Positions 35,891-45,290 of a DNA stretch of 64,000 nt are shown piece by piece. Made by a program: the position numbers and the translations under genes. The notes under the pieces are model-generated. The model was given only the letters and a program-made list of their open reading frames with translations. It did no database searches and was not told the DNA's origin. This stretch comes from PXAP01 sp964421595 (GTDB lineage: Bacteria > Bacteroidota > Bacteroidia > Bacteroidales > PUMT01): the NCBI GenBank assembly GCA_964421595.1, contig CAYQXY010000006.1, forward strand, positions 1 to 64,000. The letters are read 5' to 3'. Numbering within the stretch: the first letter of the stretch is position 1; each line of letters starts with the position of its first letter.

Positions 35891-36907
35891 ATGAAAACAA
35901 CCGTTGAATTAAAAAAACAGAATAAATTGAATAAAACTTTTAACCTTAAAAATTTAATTATTCTCGCAGTTCTTTTAACAACTTCTTTCACTTCAAACTC
36001 TCAGCAACTTCCCTTAATTTCCCAGTATATGATGAACAGCTTTCTGTTGAATCCTGCAGTTGCGGGTAATGACGGCTTATCATCAATTAACCTGACAGCC
36101 AGAGAGCAATGGCTGGGTTTTGAAAATTCACCCCGTACAGTAGCTATAAGTGGCCAGACCAGGTTGCTCAGGGGCACACCAGGTAGAGGCCGCTCTTCAA
36201 GAAGGTCATTATTTAGCAGGAGTGGAAATGTTGGTCTGGGCGGTTACGTATTTAATGACAGAAATGGCCTGATTGACAGGACCGGAATACAGGGTACATA
36301 TGCATATCATATTCATATGGACCAGAGCCAGCTTTCTTTTGGGATTTCGGCTACGGCCTTCCAGTTAAAGCTTGATGAAAACAATATTTTGCTGAATAAT
36401 GATAATGACCCATTACTTAACAGCAGTAAAAATGCACTATTTGTGCCTGATGTAAACCTGGGAGTATATTTTAATAATCCTAATTACTTCATAGGAGTTT
36501 CCACGGCACAACTGCTGCAGTCAGCACTTAAATTTGGAAATGACGGTTTCAAGGATTATAAAATGTTACGTCATTATTATCTAATGACTGGCTACGGATT
36601 TTTCTTTGATAATGGCTTCACAATTGAACCCTCCATAATGGTGCAGGCAACTATGGACAGTCAGATACAGGTAGATATAAATACCAGGGTTTATTACAGG
36701 GATGAATACTGGGGTGGAATTTCCTACAGGACCAGCGGTGCTGTGGTTATGATGGGTGGAGTTAAAGTTGATAAATTTTATTTCGGATATGCTTTCGATT
36801 ATACATTAAGCAGCATACGCAAACACAGTTACGGCTCGCATGAGTTTATGGCAAGTGTAAAATTTGGTGATACTGCCCGCAGATACCGTTGGCTGAACAG
36901 ATATTAA
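35891..36907 (+). CDS. PorP/SprF-family type IX secretion membrane protein (copy 1)
   Basis: About 338 residues from ATG 35891. The signal peptide follows a basic start and ends near TSNSQQ. Family hallmarks are LISQYMMNSFLLNPAVAGND (about 46-65), LTAREQWLGFENSPRTVAIS (about 73-92), GNVGLGGYVFNDRNGLIDRT and the C-terminal FGYAFDYTLSSIRKHSYGSH with EFMASVKFG. It is predicted to be an outer-membrane beta-barrel of the PorP type. SprF proteins are needed for export of type B cargo such as SprB; its likely client is the protein at 34297. A translation start at 35783 would give a 36-residue N-terminal extension in front of the signal peptide and is rejected. Confidence 0.9.
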   Translation: MKTTVELKKQNKLNKTFNLKNLIILAVLLTTSFTSNSQQLPLISQYMMNSFLLNPAVAGNDGLSSINLTAREQWLGFENSPRTVAISGQTRLLRGTPGRGRSSRRSLFSRSGNVGLGGYVFNDRNGLIDRTGIQGTYAYHIHMDQSQLSFGISATAFQLKLDENNILLNNDNDPLLNSSKNALFVPDVNLGVYFNNPNYFIGVSTAQLLQSALKFGNDGFKDYKMLRHYYLMTGYGFFFDNGFTIEPSIMVQATMDSQIQVDINTRVYYRDEYWGGISYRTSGAVVMMGGVKVDKFYFGYAFDYTLSSIRKHSYGSHEFMASVKFGDTARRYRWLNRY

Positions 36908-36938
36908 AGGTTGATTTAGTTGGGTTTTCATGGTAGGT

Positions 36939-36970
36939 AAAAAAAGATGTCGTAATGGCATCTTTTTTTT
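36939..36970 (+). terminator. Terminator between the two SprF genes
   Basis: AAAAAAAGATG at 36939-36949 pairs with CATCTTTTTTT from 36959, with a nine-base loop. The A/T symmetry means it could work in either direction. It lies 32 bases after the first SprF gene, so the second copy probably has its own promoter. Confidence 0.7.
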
Positions 36971-37037
36971 ACTATTTGATTTATTGCAGATTCGGTTTAA
37001 ATTAGCAGGTATATTTCCATTCCCTAATCAGCAATAA

Positions 37038-38009
37038 ATGCGTAAAGCTTTAACCATACTGATTCTTATGCTGACTGTCTTTCCCCTTGCATCCCAGCAG
37101 ATGCCAATGTACAGTCAGTACATGATGAACCGGTTTTTACTGAACCCTGCAGTTGCCGGATATGATGGGTTAACTACTTTAAATCTTACCGCAAGGGAGC
37201 AATGGATGGGATTACCAAATTCACCAAGAACAGTAGCTCTGAGTTTTGATTCAAGATTGATAAAATCCTCTTCACCGAGTCCCGGGCTTCCTGACAAGAG
37301 AAGGATTATGAATGTTTTCCGGTCCGGGAATGTTGGAGTGGGAGGGTATATTTACAACGACAGGAGCGGACTGATAGACCGAACAGGGATGCAGCTGAGC
37401 TATGCATATCATATAATGATGCGGGATCATCAGTTGTCCTTTGGTGTTTCTCTGACCGGATTCCAGATGAAACTGGATGAAAGGAGTATAGAGCTTGAAG
37501 ATGACTATGATCCGCTTATGGGAAATTTCAACCGTCCTCTCTATGTGCCTGATATAAATTCAGGGATTCATTTGCTTGGGCAAAACTATTATCTTGGCAT
37601 GTCTTCCACCCAGATGCTTCAGTCTGTGCTGAAATTTGGACATGATGGATTACAGGATTTCAGAATGGAACGTATTTACTACCTCATGGGTGGTTACTCT
37701 TTCCTTCTGGAGAACGAAATTACCGTAGAACCGGTTTTTCTTGCTCAGACGGCATTCCGGTCTTCTTACCAGTTTGATCTGGGGTCGAAGTTTTATTACC
37801 GTGATCAGTTCTGGGGTGGGATTTCATACCGCTCAGTTGGAGCAGTCGTATTTATGCTCGGATTCAGGTATGAAAGATTTCATATGGGCTATGCATATGA
37901 TTATTCACTTAACAGCATGAGCCACCAGAATTTCGGATCACATGAACTGATGGTCAGCTTCAAGTTTGGTGATAGTGAAAGGCGTTACAGATGGCTTGAG
38001 AGATACTGA
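37038..38009 (+). CDS. PorP/SprF-family type IX secretion membrane protein (copy 2)
   Basis: A 323-residue paralogue of the preceding gene (MYSQYMMNRFLLNPAVAGYD, LTAREQWMGLPNSPRTVALS, GNVGVGGYIYNDRSGLIDRT, GYAYDYSLNSMSHQNFGSHE). Signal peptide ends near FPLASQQ (residue 21). The two copies align along their whole length and look like a tandem duplication followed by divergence. The terminator between them suggests independent expression. A client other than the adjacent type B protein is possible. Confidence 0.9.
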   Translation: MRKALTILILMLTVFPLASQQMPMYSQYMMNRFLLNPAVAGYDGLTTLNLTAREQWMGLPNSPRTVALSFDSRLIKSSSPSPGLPDKRRIMNVFRSGNVGVGGYIYNDRSGLIDRTGMQLSYAYHIMMRDHQLSFGVSLTGFQMKLDERSIELEDDYDPLMGNFNRPLYVPDINSGIHLLGQNYYLGMSSTQMLQSVLKFGHDGLQDFRMERIYYLMGGYSFLLENEITVEPVFLAQTAFRSSYQFDLGSKFYYRDQFWGGISYRSVGAVVFMLGFRYERFHMGYAYDYSLNSMSHQNFGSHELMVSFKFGDSERRYRWLERY

Positions 38010-38016
38010 TTTCCGG

Positions 38017-39096
38017 TTACTTATATTCCATTAAGTCGATCTCACCCTTAATAGCCATAAGACCATTCATTGCGAGTGCCTCTATCTCATCTGAGCCTGG
38101 AAAAATATGTACCGGAGCCATCTCTCTTACCCGTTTCAGGATCATGTCTGTGAAGTATTTGCTGTTGGCAATTCCACCTGATATTAGTATGGCATCAACT
38201 TTACATTCCAGCACTGCATACATTGCCCCTATCTGTTTAGCTACCTGGTATGCCATTGCTCCGAATACAAGTTTTGCCTGCTGATTTCCGCCCATTGCCA
38301 TCTGGCTGATCTCTATCGAGCTCATGGTGCCGAACCAGGCAAATAATCCGCCTTTTCCGGTAAGCATCTGCAGAACCTCCTCCTTTGTATGGCTGCCATC
38401 ATAACAAAGTCTGACCAGATCTCCTGCAGGCAGTGTGCCACTTCTAAGAGGAGCCATTGGTCCCTCTCCGTCGTGCCCCTGATTAACATCTATAACCTTG
38501 CCATTAAGATGGGCACCCACAGTAATACCGCTGCCAAGATGCACTACAATCAGCCGGAGTTCTTCGTAAGGCTTTACCTGAGATCTGGAATATTTCCTGG
38601 CAATCCATTTCTGCATCAGCGCATGAAAGATTGATTTTCTTTCGAAATAAGGGTGACCAGAAACACGGGCGATGTCATCGAGTTCATCAACTACCACCGG
38701 ATCGGCAATAACTGCCTTTGCATCAGGCATATATTTCCTCACTTCATTCGCCAGCATACCTCCCAGGTTTACGACGTCTTCACTGTAAGGAGAGTTGTGA
38801 AGATCATTAAGCATAGCCTCATTAACTTCATAAACACCTGAGCTGAGAGGCTTTATCAGTCCGCCTCTCCCGACAATTGCAGCAAAACCATCAAGCGGCA
38901 TATCATTATTCTTGAGCTCGTCTATTATACAGTTGGTTCTGAAAGCTACCTGGTCACTAAGCTTCTCATATTTGGCCAGTTCCTTAGCCGGATGCATTAT
39001 TCGCTTCAGATAAAGGAGTTTGGTGTTATCGTATATGCCAATTTTTGTGAATTCGTGACGAGGATTGATTACCAGGATTAACAGTGATGTGTGCAT
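38017..39096 (-). CDS. buk: Butyrate kinase
   Basis: A 359-residue acetokinase-family enzyme interconverting butyryl phosphate and butyrate with ATP/ADP. Diagnostic segments are ILVINPRHEFTKIGIYDNTK (about 7-26), AIVGRGGLIKPLSSGVYEVN (about 74-93), LIVVHLGSGITVGAHLNGKV (about 182-201), VNQGHDGEGPMAPLRSGTLP (about 204-223) and DAILISGGIANSKYF (about 305). Some members act on isobutyrate or other branched acids. No phosphate butyryltransferase is adjacent. It lies 93 bases downstream of the acyl-CoA dehydrogenase on the same strand, suggesting acyl-CoA-derived ATP formation, for example from branched-chain amino acid breakdown. Confidence 0.92.
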   Translation of the reverse strand: MHTSLLILVINPRHEFTKIGIYDNTKLLYLKRIMHPAKELAKYEKLSDQVAFRTNCIIDELKNNDMPLDGFAAIVGRGGLIKPLSSGVYEVNEAMLNDLHNSPYSEDVVNLGGMLANEVRKYMPDAKAVIADPVVVDELDDIARVSGHPYFERKSIFHALMQKWIARKYSRSQVKPYEELRLIVVHLGSGITVGAHLNGKVIDVNQGHDGEGPMAPLRSGTLPAGDLVRLCYDGSHTKEEVLQMLTGKGGLFAWFGTMSSIEISQMAMGGNQQAKLVFGAMAYQVAKQIGAMYAVLECKVDAILISGGIANSKYFTDMILKRVREMAPVHIFPGSDEIEALAMNGLMAIKGEIDLMEYK

Positions 39097-39189
39097 GGTT
39101 GTTATATTATGAGAATATACCTGTAAACTTCGGCATTTTTTCCCAAATGTGTAACGGTTGGCAATTGTTTTTTAAATCACCCCGGGAAA

Positions 39190-40341
39190 TTACTTACCTC
39201 TCATCAGATATCGTGAGATTACGAGGCGCTGAATTTCTGAAGTTCCCTCGCCAATCTGGAGCAATCGCTGGTCGCGGTAAAACCTTTCAATGTCATAAGA
39301 CTTCATTAGCCCATAGCCTCCGTGGATCTGGACAGCTTCGTCGGTAACTTCCCTTGCAATTTCAGAACAGTATAGTTTAGCCATAGCCGACTCCATGCCA
39401 AATTCCCTGTTATTATCTTTCAGCCAGCATGCCTTATACAGAAGGTTTCTTGCCAGTTCTATCTTCATTGCCATATCGGCCAGTTTAAAAGCAATCGCCT
39501 GAAAGGAGGCAATTGCCTTTCCGAATTGTTTTCTTTGTGTGGCATGGCTGAGGGCCATTTCATATGCACCCTGTGCACAACCCAGTCCCATAGCCCCAAT
39601 TGACAATCGTCCGTTATCAAGGGTGCTGAGCATTATTTTCGAGCCCTGTCCTCTCGCACCCAAAAGGTTCTCCTCCGGAACGTGGCAATTATCAAAATAC
39701 ATTTCAGAAGTATCAGAGGCACGCCACATCATCTTCCCTTTCATCTCCCTTGCAGTGAATCCCTTACTTCCCTTTTCCACCAGGATCGTGCTGAATTCCT
39801 TCCTGCCGTCTACCTCTGCGCTTACCGCCTGTACAGTAACACCCGCAGACAGATCAGAAGCACCATTGGTTATAAATATCTTCGAGCCATTGATTATCCA
39901 TTCGCCATTTACTTGCTCTGCGGAAGTCTTGCTTGCCCTGGAATCAGAACCTGCACCAGTCTCCGTGAGTCCGAATGCCCAGGTTGCATTTCCTGAACAC
40001 AGTCGGGGAAGATACTTCTGCTTTTGCTCCTCTGTTCCGTAATAATAAATGGGGCCTATGCCAAGTGAGTTATGGGCAGCCAGTGTTGCTGCCTGAGAAC
40101 CGTCAACACGGGCAAGCTCTTCGACGGCTATAATGTAGGATAGTGTGTCCATCCCTGCTCCGCCAAATTCTTCAGGAATGTTCATGCCGAAGAGGCCAAT
40201 TTCCCCCATTCTTCTGGTAAGCTCGGGGGAAAATCTTTCTTCCTCATCCAGTGAGGCTGCCACAGGTTTGATTTCCTTTTCTGCAAAATTCCTGACAGTT
40301 TCCCTTATCAGTTTGTGCTCTTCATTCAAATCGAAATTCAT
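39190..40341 (-). CDS. Acyl-CoA dehydrogenase (short/branched-chain type)
   Basis: A 383-residue flavoprotein beginning MNFDLNEEHKLIRETVRNFA; an upstream ATG at 40398 would add 19 atypical residues. Motifs are WAFGLTETGAGSDSRASKTS (about 121-140), FITNGASDLSAGVTV, AREVTDEAVQIHGGYGLMKS (about 333-352) and RDQRLLQIGEGTSEIQRLVI (about 358-377). The Glu in GEGTSE sits at the catalytic position of butyryl- and short/branched-chain dehydrogenases; isovaleryl-CoA dehydrogenases have a small residue there. It feeds the leucine-type carboxylase genes upstream in the same orientation, but the Glu argues against a confident isovaleryl-CoA label. Confidence 0.88.
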   Translation of the reverse strand: MNFDLNEEHKLIRETVRNFAEKEIKPVAASLDEEERFSPELTRRMGEIGLFGMNIPEEFGGAGMDTLSYIIAVEELARVDGSQAATLAAHNSLGIGPIYYYGTEEQKQKYLPRLCSGNATWAFGLTETGAGSDSRASKTSAEQVNGEWIINGSKIFITNGASDLSAGVTVQAVSAEVDGRKEFSTILVEKGSKGFTAREMKGKMMWRASDTSEMYFDNCHVPEENLLGARGQGSKIMLSTLDNGRLSIGAMGLGCAQGAYEMALSHATQRKQFGKAIASFQAIAFKLADMAMKIELARNLLYKACWLKDNNREFGMESAMAKLYCSEIAREVTDEAVQIHGGYGLMKSYDIERFYRDQRLLQIGEGTSEIQRLVISRYLMRGK

Positions 40342-40476
40342 ATGTTGTAAGTTTATTAATTTCAGGGTTATTCTGATAATTGATAGCGGCAGATGCAATT
40401 TAGCAATTACAGTTAAACAATCATCATTGTATTGTTATCTTGGGTTACTTTATAATTTAAATGTGGCTAAAACCTT

Positions 40477-42471
40477 CTAATCGATTGTATTACCAGGTTT
40501 TATAGTTATTAGCGGCAATGCACCATCAATCATTTCTCCTTCCTTAACCATCACTGATTCTATAATGCCATTTGCTGTTGCCATAATATTATTCTCCATT
40601 TTCATTGATTCCACTATAACCAGTATCTCTCCTTTTTTTACTTTTTCACCGTTTTGTTTATTGATCTTTATGATCCTGCCGGGCATGGGTGAAAAAATTG
40701 CACCATTTGAAACAGAAATATCTTCGTTACGGATATAAAAGTCTTTTTCTGCTAAAACATCAGGTCGTCTGAAAGTATAACCTGCACCCATGTATGTTAT
40801 ATTGTAATGCCCGCTTTTATTTTCCGATATGAAAATATTATGATGGTCTCCATTATTATCAATTGTCATTTTTTTCTCCTCATAAGTATATTTGCCCCGG
40901 AGTGTCTCGTTGTTTAGTGTAAAACTGAATTCGTTTGCAGTCAGGCTTATTACTTCAGACTCGATTAGCCGGTCATCAAAGCAAAATTTCAGCACCCTGT
41001 CCATCCGCCACCATCCCTGTTTTTCCCAGACATTGGTTTTATTCCTTTTTTTTCGCAGACTGGCAATTAGTCCCCCGACAGCCACCACCAGCCAGGTATT
41101 ATTTTGCTTTATTTTTTCCTGCCTCTCAATTATTAACGGAAGATTTTTTTCACAATAAACAGTTGAGAAGTTATGACTAATGAAATCTTCAGTATGCAAC
41201 AGCGCATGCATAAAGGCTATATTTGTCCTGATACCGTTAATACCATAATTTTCGAGTGAATGGATCATTCTTTCCCTTGCTTCTTCCCTGTTTTTTCCAC
41301 TTGTTATTAGTTTGGCGATCATTGGATCATAATTGCCACTTACTATATCTTCACGGTCAAAGCCTGAATCGACACGAACCCCTTTTCCATATGGTTCTGA
41401 ATAACAAGTCATTTCCCCGGGGGAGGGAAGGAAACCGGATGACGGGTCTTCAGCGTAAATACGGCATTCAATTGCGTGTCCTGCAGAATTGATCTGTTCC
41501 TGTGAATACCGGAGCTTATGACCGGCTGCAATCATAATTTGTTCCTCAACAATATCAATATTTAAAACAGACTCTGTTACCGGATGCTCAACCTGCAGCC
41601 GGGTGTTCATTTCAAGAAAGTACCAGTTACCCTTTTTGTCTGTTAAAAACTCAATGGTGCCAGCATTATTGTAACCAATTGCCTTTGCAAGAGTTAAGGC
41701 CGCATCGGTAATGCCTCTCCGCATCTCACTGCTGATGGAAGGGGAGGGGGATTCTTCAATTATCTTCTGGAATCTTCGCTGAATCGAACACTCCCTTTCA
41801 TAAAGGTGAATAATGTTGCCATGATTGTCACCAAGGAGCTGTACCTCAATATGACGGGGATTTTCTATGTATTGTTCGATGTAAACTGATTCATTCCCAA
41901 AATATGCAAGTGCTTCCCGGGAAGCGGTCTCAATGGCTGCCTTAAGAGTTTCCTCTAAATATACTATCTGCAATCCTTTTCCACCACCACCTGATGATGC
42001 CTTAATAAGTAACGGATAAACAAGGTTTTTTGCCCTGTCAGGCAAGCTTTCGGCCGATCCTGTAAAGCCCTCTATTACAGGCACTCCCGACTCCCTGGCA
42101 AACTCCCTCGATCTCACCTTGTCACCCATAAGGGTAATTATTTCGCTTCGCGGACCAATAAATGTTATTTCTGCTTTCTCACATGCCAGTGCAAAGGATC
42201 CGTTTTCACTGAGGAAACCATAGCCGGGGTGTATTGCATCTGCTCCTGACTTTTTTGCAATTGCTATTATCTGGTCTGTGTTCAGCCAGGTTTCCGAAAT
42301 AGTGTCCCCTTCAAAAATATAATACTCATCAGCCATCCTTACATAAAGGCTGTCCTTTTCGTCCCAGGTACAAACTGCAACGGTGGAGATGTTCATTTTT
42401 CCGGCTGTTCTAATAATCCTGGCAGCTATTTCCCCCCTGTTGGCGATAAGTATTTTATTGAAAGTATACAT
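40477..42471 (-). CDS. Biotin carboxylase / biotinyl subunit of methylcrotonyl-CoA carboxylase (MCC alpha)
   Basis: A 664-residue subunit. The biotin carboxylase half starts NKILIANRGEIAARIIRTAG and has DAIHPGYGFLSENGSFALAC (about 76-95), an ATP-grasp Gly-rich loop IKASSGGGGKGLQIV (about 157-171), ERECSIQRRFQKIIEESPSP and FLEMNTRLQVEHPVTE (about 285-300). The C-terminal biotinyl domain has the lysine motif VESMKMENNI (about 625-634). Between them is a BT-like domain typical of MCC. The carboxyltransferase partner is at 43289. Together with the LiuC-like hydratase two bases upstream this is the leucine-degradation carboxylase rather than acetyl-CoA carboxylase. Confidence 0.88.
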   Translation of the reverse strand: MYTFNKILIANRGEIAARIIRTAGKMNISTVAVCTWDEKDSLYVRMADEYYIFEGDTISETWLNTDQIIAIAKKSGADAIHPGYGFLSENGSFALACEKAEITFIGPRSEIITLMGDKVRSREFARESGVPVIEGFTGSAESLPDRAKNLVYPLLIKASSGGGGKGLQIVYLEETLKAAIETASREALAYFGNESVYIEQYIENPRHIEVQLLGDNHGNIIHLYERECSIQRRFQKIIEESPSPSISSEMRRGITDAALTLAKAIGYNNAGTIEFLTDKKGNWYFLEMNTRLQVEHPVTESVLNIDIVEEQIMIAAGHKLRYSQEQINSAGHAIECRIYAEDPSSGFLPSPGEMTCYSEPYGKGVRVDSGFDREDIVSGNYDPMIAKLITSGKNREEARERMIHSLENYGINGIRTNIAFMHALLHTEDFISHNFSTVYCEKNLPLIIERQEKIKQNNTWLVVAVGGLIASLRKKRNKTNVWEKQGWWRMDRVLKFCFDDRLIESEVISLTANEFSFTLNNETLRGKYTYEEKKMTIDNNGDHHNIFISENKSGHYNITYMGAGYTFRRPDVLAEKDFYIRNEDISVSNGAIFSPMPGRIIKINKQNGEKVKKGEILVIVESMKMENNIMATANGIIESVMVKEGEMIDGALPLITIKPGNTID

Positions 42472-42473
42472 AA

Positions 42474-43268
42474 CTATTGTTCAGTGATCCATTTTGGTTT
42501 CCTTTTTTCCAGGTAGGCCGACATTCCTTCCTGGGCCTCTTCAGATGTCCTTATGTCGGCAATTATTCCGGCAGTTTTTCCTACCGAATTGCATATTGTC
42601 AGGTTATTGCAAACATCAAATATCAGTCTTTTAATTATGCCAAGTGCCTCCGGGCCTCCTTCAATCAACTGTTCAACCAGCATTGCCAGTTCCTGTTCAA
42701 CCTCCTCTGCCGGAAAACTCCGGTTTACGAGTCCCCGACCTGCAGCCTCAATCCCATAAAATCTCCTTGCTGTAAGCATCAGCTCACGGGCAGGAAACTC
42801 TCCTATTCGCTTAATAATATATGGAGAAACAACTGAGGGTACAAGACCGATTTTTACCTCACTGAGGGAAAAGACCGTATCATCGGCACATAGTGCTATG
42901 TCAGAGGCTGCCACCAGTCCGTTAGCACCCCCTGTTGATGCCCCGTGAACACAGGTGATCACAGGTTTTTCGCAGGTATATATTTTGAAGAAACACTCTG
43001 AAAGTTTTAGCGACTCCCGGTAATTGACCTCTCTTGAATCATCTTTTGCCTGACGCATCCAGTTCAGGTCTGCTCCGGCGCAGAATGCTTTACCCCGGCC
43101 TCTGAGAATTATCAGTCTGACCGAGCTATCTGTTCCTAGTTCTTCAAAGGCATTTGTCAACTCTTCAATCATAATACCGTTAAATGCATTGCGGATATCA
43201 GGCCGGTTTAACCAAATTGTTGCAACAACTTTTTCTTTTTCTATATCAATGGTCTCGTATTTGATCAT
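42474..43268 (-). CDS. Enoyl-CoA hydratase, methylglutaconyl-CoA hydratase type (LiuC-like)
   Basis: A 264-residue crotonase-fold enzyme. The CoA/oxyanion segments are RGRGKAFCAGADLNWMRQAK (about 56-75) and HGASTGGANGLVAASDIALC (about 104-123). FSLSEVKIGLVPSVVSPYII (about 132-151) is the LiuC-type signature with the catalytic Glu in SEV. It should hydrate 3-methylglutaconyl-CoA to HMG-CoA after the MCC reaction. It is sandwiched between the two MCC subunit genes (two bases to alpha, 20 bases to beta), strong contextual support. No HMG-CoA lyase gene is in the window. Confidence 0.87.
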   Translation of the reverse strand: MIKYETIDIEKEKVVATIWLNRPDIRNAFNGIMIEELTNAFEELGTDSSVRLIILRGRGKAFCAGADLNWMRQAKDDSREVNYRESLKLSECFFKIYTCEKPVITCVHGASTGGANGLVAASDIALCADDTVFSLSEVKIGLVPSVVSPYIIKRIGEFPARELMLTARRFYGIEAAGRGLVNRSFPAEEVEQELAMLVEQLIEGGPEALGIIKRLIFDVCNNLTICNSVGKTAGIIADIRTSEEAQEGMSAYLEKRKPKWITEQ

Positions 43269-43288
43269 TATTTCTGATTATTAAGCTA

Positions 43289-44932
43289 TTACATTCTAAT
43301 TACTCCGAAATCTGAATCAGGCCAGGGTTTATTCAGTGACATGGCAATTCCGGCAGTCAGCATTAGTCGTGTATCTGCCGGGTCAATTATACCGTCATCC
43401 CATAACCTCGAGGTGCTGTGGAGGGCAGAGCCCTCTTTTTCGTAGGCAGTGGTAATGGAACTTCTTATTTCTTCCTCCTGCTCCTTTGTGATCTCTTTCC
43501 CTGAAGTTTTTAACTGCTCTTTTTTTACTTCTGTCAATACTCCTGCTGCCTGGTCACTGCCCATAACCGAGATCTTCGAATTGGGCCACATGAATAAAAG
43601 TCTTGGATCATAAGCTCTGCCAGACATGGCATAATTCCCTGCACCAAAAGAGCCGCCAAATATTACTGTAAACTTTGGAACTGCTGCATTTGCTACCGCA
43701 TTTACAAGTTTTGCCCCATCACGTGCTATTCCGCCATGCTCATACTTTTTACCAACAATGAATCCGGTAATATTCTGGAGAAAGATCAAAGGGATCTTTC
43801 TCGTGCAGCACAGCTCGATGAAGTGCGCACCTTTCAGGGAAGTTTCGGAAAAGAAAACCCCGTTATTTGCAAGTATTCCTACCGGAAATCCATTGATATG
43901 TGCAAATCCCGCAACAAGCGTGGTACCATAATTTGTCTTGAACTCATGGAACCGGCTGTCATCTGTTATCCTTGCAATTATCTCCCTTGAATCAACCGTC
44001 TTTCTCAGGTCGATTGGGGCCAGTCCGTACAGTTCAGCGGGATCATAATACGGGGGCAGAGGACTTATTATCTCAAGTTTTTGTTTTTCCGGAGGTTTCA
44101 GGGTTTCAAATATATGCCGGCAAATCTGGATTGCATGATGGTCGTTATCTGCTATATGATCGGCTACACCGGAAATAGCTGTATGTACGTGTGCACCACC
44201 TAATTCTTCAGCAGAAACCTCTTCTCCGGTAGCAGCCTTTACCAGCGGCGGCCCCCCGATGAAGATGGTCCCCTGGTCTCTTACAATAATGGTCTCTTCG
44301 CACATTGCAGGAACATAGGCTCCCCCGGCGGTACATGACCCCATGACAATGGCGATCTGTGGTATGCCCATGGCTGACATCCTCGCCTGATTAAAGAAAA
44401 ATCGCCCGAAATCATTTCTGTCCGGAAATACATTTGCCTGTTCAGGCAGGAATATCCCGCCGGAGTCTACCATATAAACACAGGGCAGATGATTTTCAAG
44501 GGCTATCTGCTGGGCACGGAGATGCTTCTTGATAGTTTCTTTAATATAAGTTCCCCCTTTAACGGTAGCATCATTTGCAATAACAACCGTTTCACGTCCA
44601 AGAATTACTCCTATGCCCGTGATTATTCCGGCTGAAGGAAACTCATCATTATACATTCCATGGGCTGCAAGTGATGATAATTCAATAAATGGTGTATTGG
44701 GATCCAGCAAGAGGTTAATACGCTCACGGGCGAGCAGTTTGCCTCTCTCCTTATGTCTTTGAATTGCTTTGTCCGGCCCCCCTTTCTGAACTTGTCTTAA
44801 CAGACTCCTGTATTCATTTAAAATCTGCTTATAAGCCAGAGTGTTGTTTTTGAAATCCTGTGAGGCGGTCAGGATTTGTGATTTGATTCTATACAAGATC
44901 TCATTATTTAGGTATATATCTAAAAATACCAA
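43289..44932 (-). CDS. Methylcrotonyl-CoA carboxylase carboxyltransferase subunit (MCC beta)
   Basis: A 547-residue carboxyltransferase. Segments are GGPDKAIQRHKERGKLLARE (about 52-71), AGIITGIGVILGRETVVIAN (about 101-120), VMGSCTAGGAYVPAMCEETI (about 195-214), GGIARDGAKLVNAVANAAVP (about 401-420) and GGSFGAGNYAMSGRAYDPRL. Length and the IAND...GGTYIKETIKKHLRAQ region match MCC beta (about 535) and are longer than acetyl-CoA carboxylase subunits. First gene of the four-gene catabolic unit. An N-terminal stretch of about ten residues before NNEILYRIKSQ may belong to the 5' leader, as later in-frame starts exist. Confidence 0.88.
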   Translation of the reverse strand: MVFLDIYLNNEILYRIKSQILTASQDFKNNTLAYKQILNEYRSLLRQVQKGGPDKAIQRHKERGKLLARERINLLLDPNTPFIELSSLAAHGMYNDEFPSAGIITGIGVILGRETVVIANDATVKGGTYIKETIKKHLRAQQIALENHLPCVYMVDSGGIFLPEQANVFPDRNDFGRFFFNQARMSAMGIPQIAIVMGSCTAGGAYVPAMCEETIIVRDQGTIFIGGPPLVKAATGEEVSAEELGGAHVHTAISGVADHIADNDHHAIQICRHIFETLKPPEKQKLEIISPLPPYYDPAELYGLAPIDLRKTVDSREIIARITDDSRFHEFKTNYGTTLVAGFAHINGFPVGILANNGVFFSETSLKGAHFIELCCTRKIPLIFLQNITGFIVGKKYEHGGIARDGAKLVNAVANAAVPKFTVIFGGSFGAGNYAMSGRAYDPRLLFMWPNSKISVMGSDQAAGVLTEVKKEQLKTSGKEITKEQEEEIRSSITTAYEKEGSALHSTSRLWDDGIIDPADTRLMLTAGIAMSLNKPWPDSDFGVIRM

Positions 44933-45290
44933 ATTCCGGTCATTTTGTTCAATAATAGTTGAAAAATTATTAACAAGGAACCTGTCGGCTTAAAAAATCC
45001 TGCACGGCAAACAAAGAAACTGTTTTTTGCAACTGTCAGGTCTCTGACTTTTTGGTGCAGTCGGTGCCGCATTTACCCGAGTGGGATCCGGGTCAATAAA
45101 CGTGGGTGACGATCAACGGGGAAGGCTATCGTTTCAGGACTATAAATTCTGTATATGACATTTGGTTCTCAATATTATAATACCTGAAAAAATTGATATG
45201 CAATGCGTTAGATATTTTATTGTTTAAATTGTCAGTACATTAATGCAGCTCTGTAAAAACCTGCCAGTGTTAAACATACGGTTGAGTCAA
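44933..45290. other. Intergenic between the leucine unit and trpA
   Basis: About 360 bases upstream of the MCC beta gene and downstream of trpA, both leftward. It should contain the leucine-unit promoter and the trp operon terminator, but neither could be identified with confidence. No gene or RNA seen. Confidence 0.3.

Noticed and set aside
36939..36970. Operator palindrome between SprF genes
   Set aside because: The hairpin with A and T tracts and its position after a stop codon fit a terminator better.
39190..40341. Label as isovaleryl-CoA dehydrogenase
   Set aside because: The catalytic Glu is at the butyryl-CoA-type position (GEGTSE); context alone is not enough.
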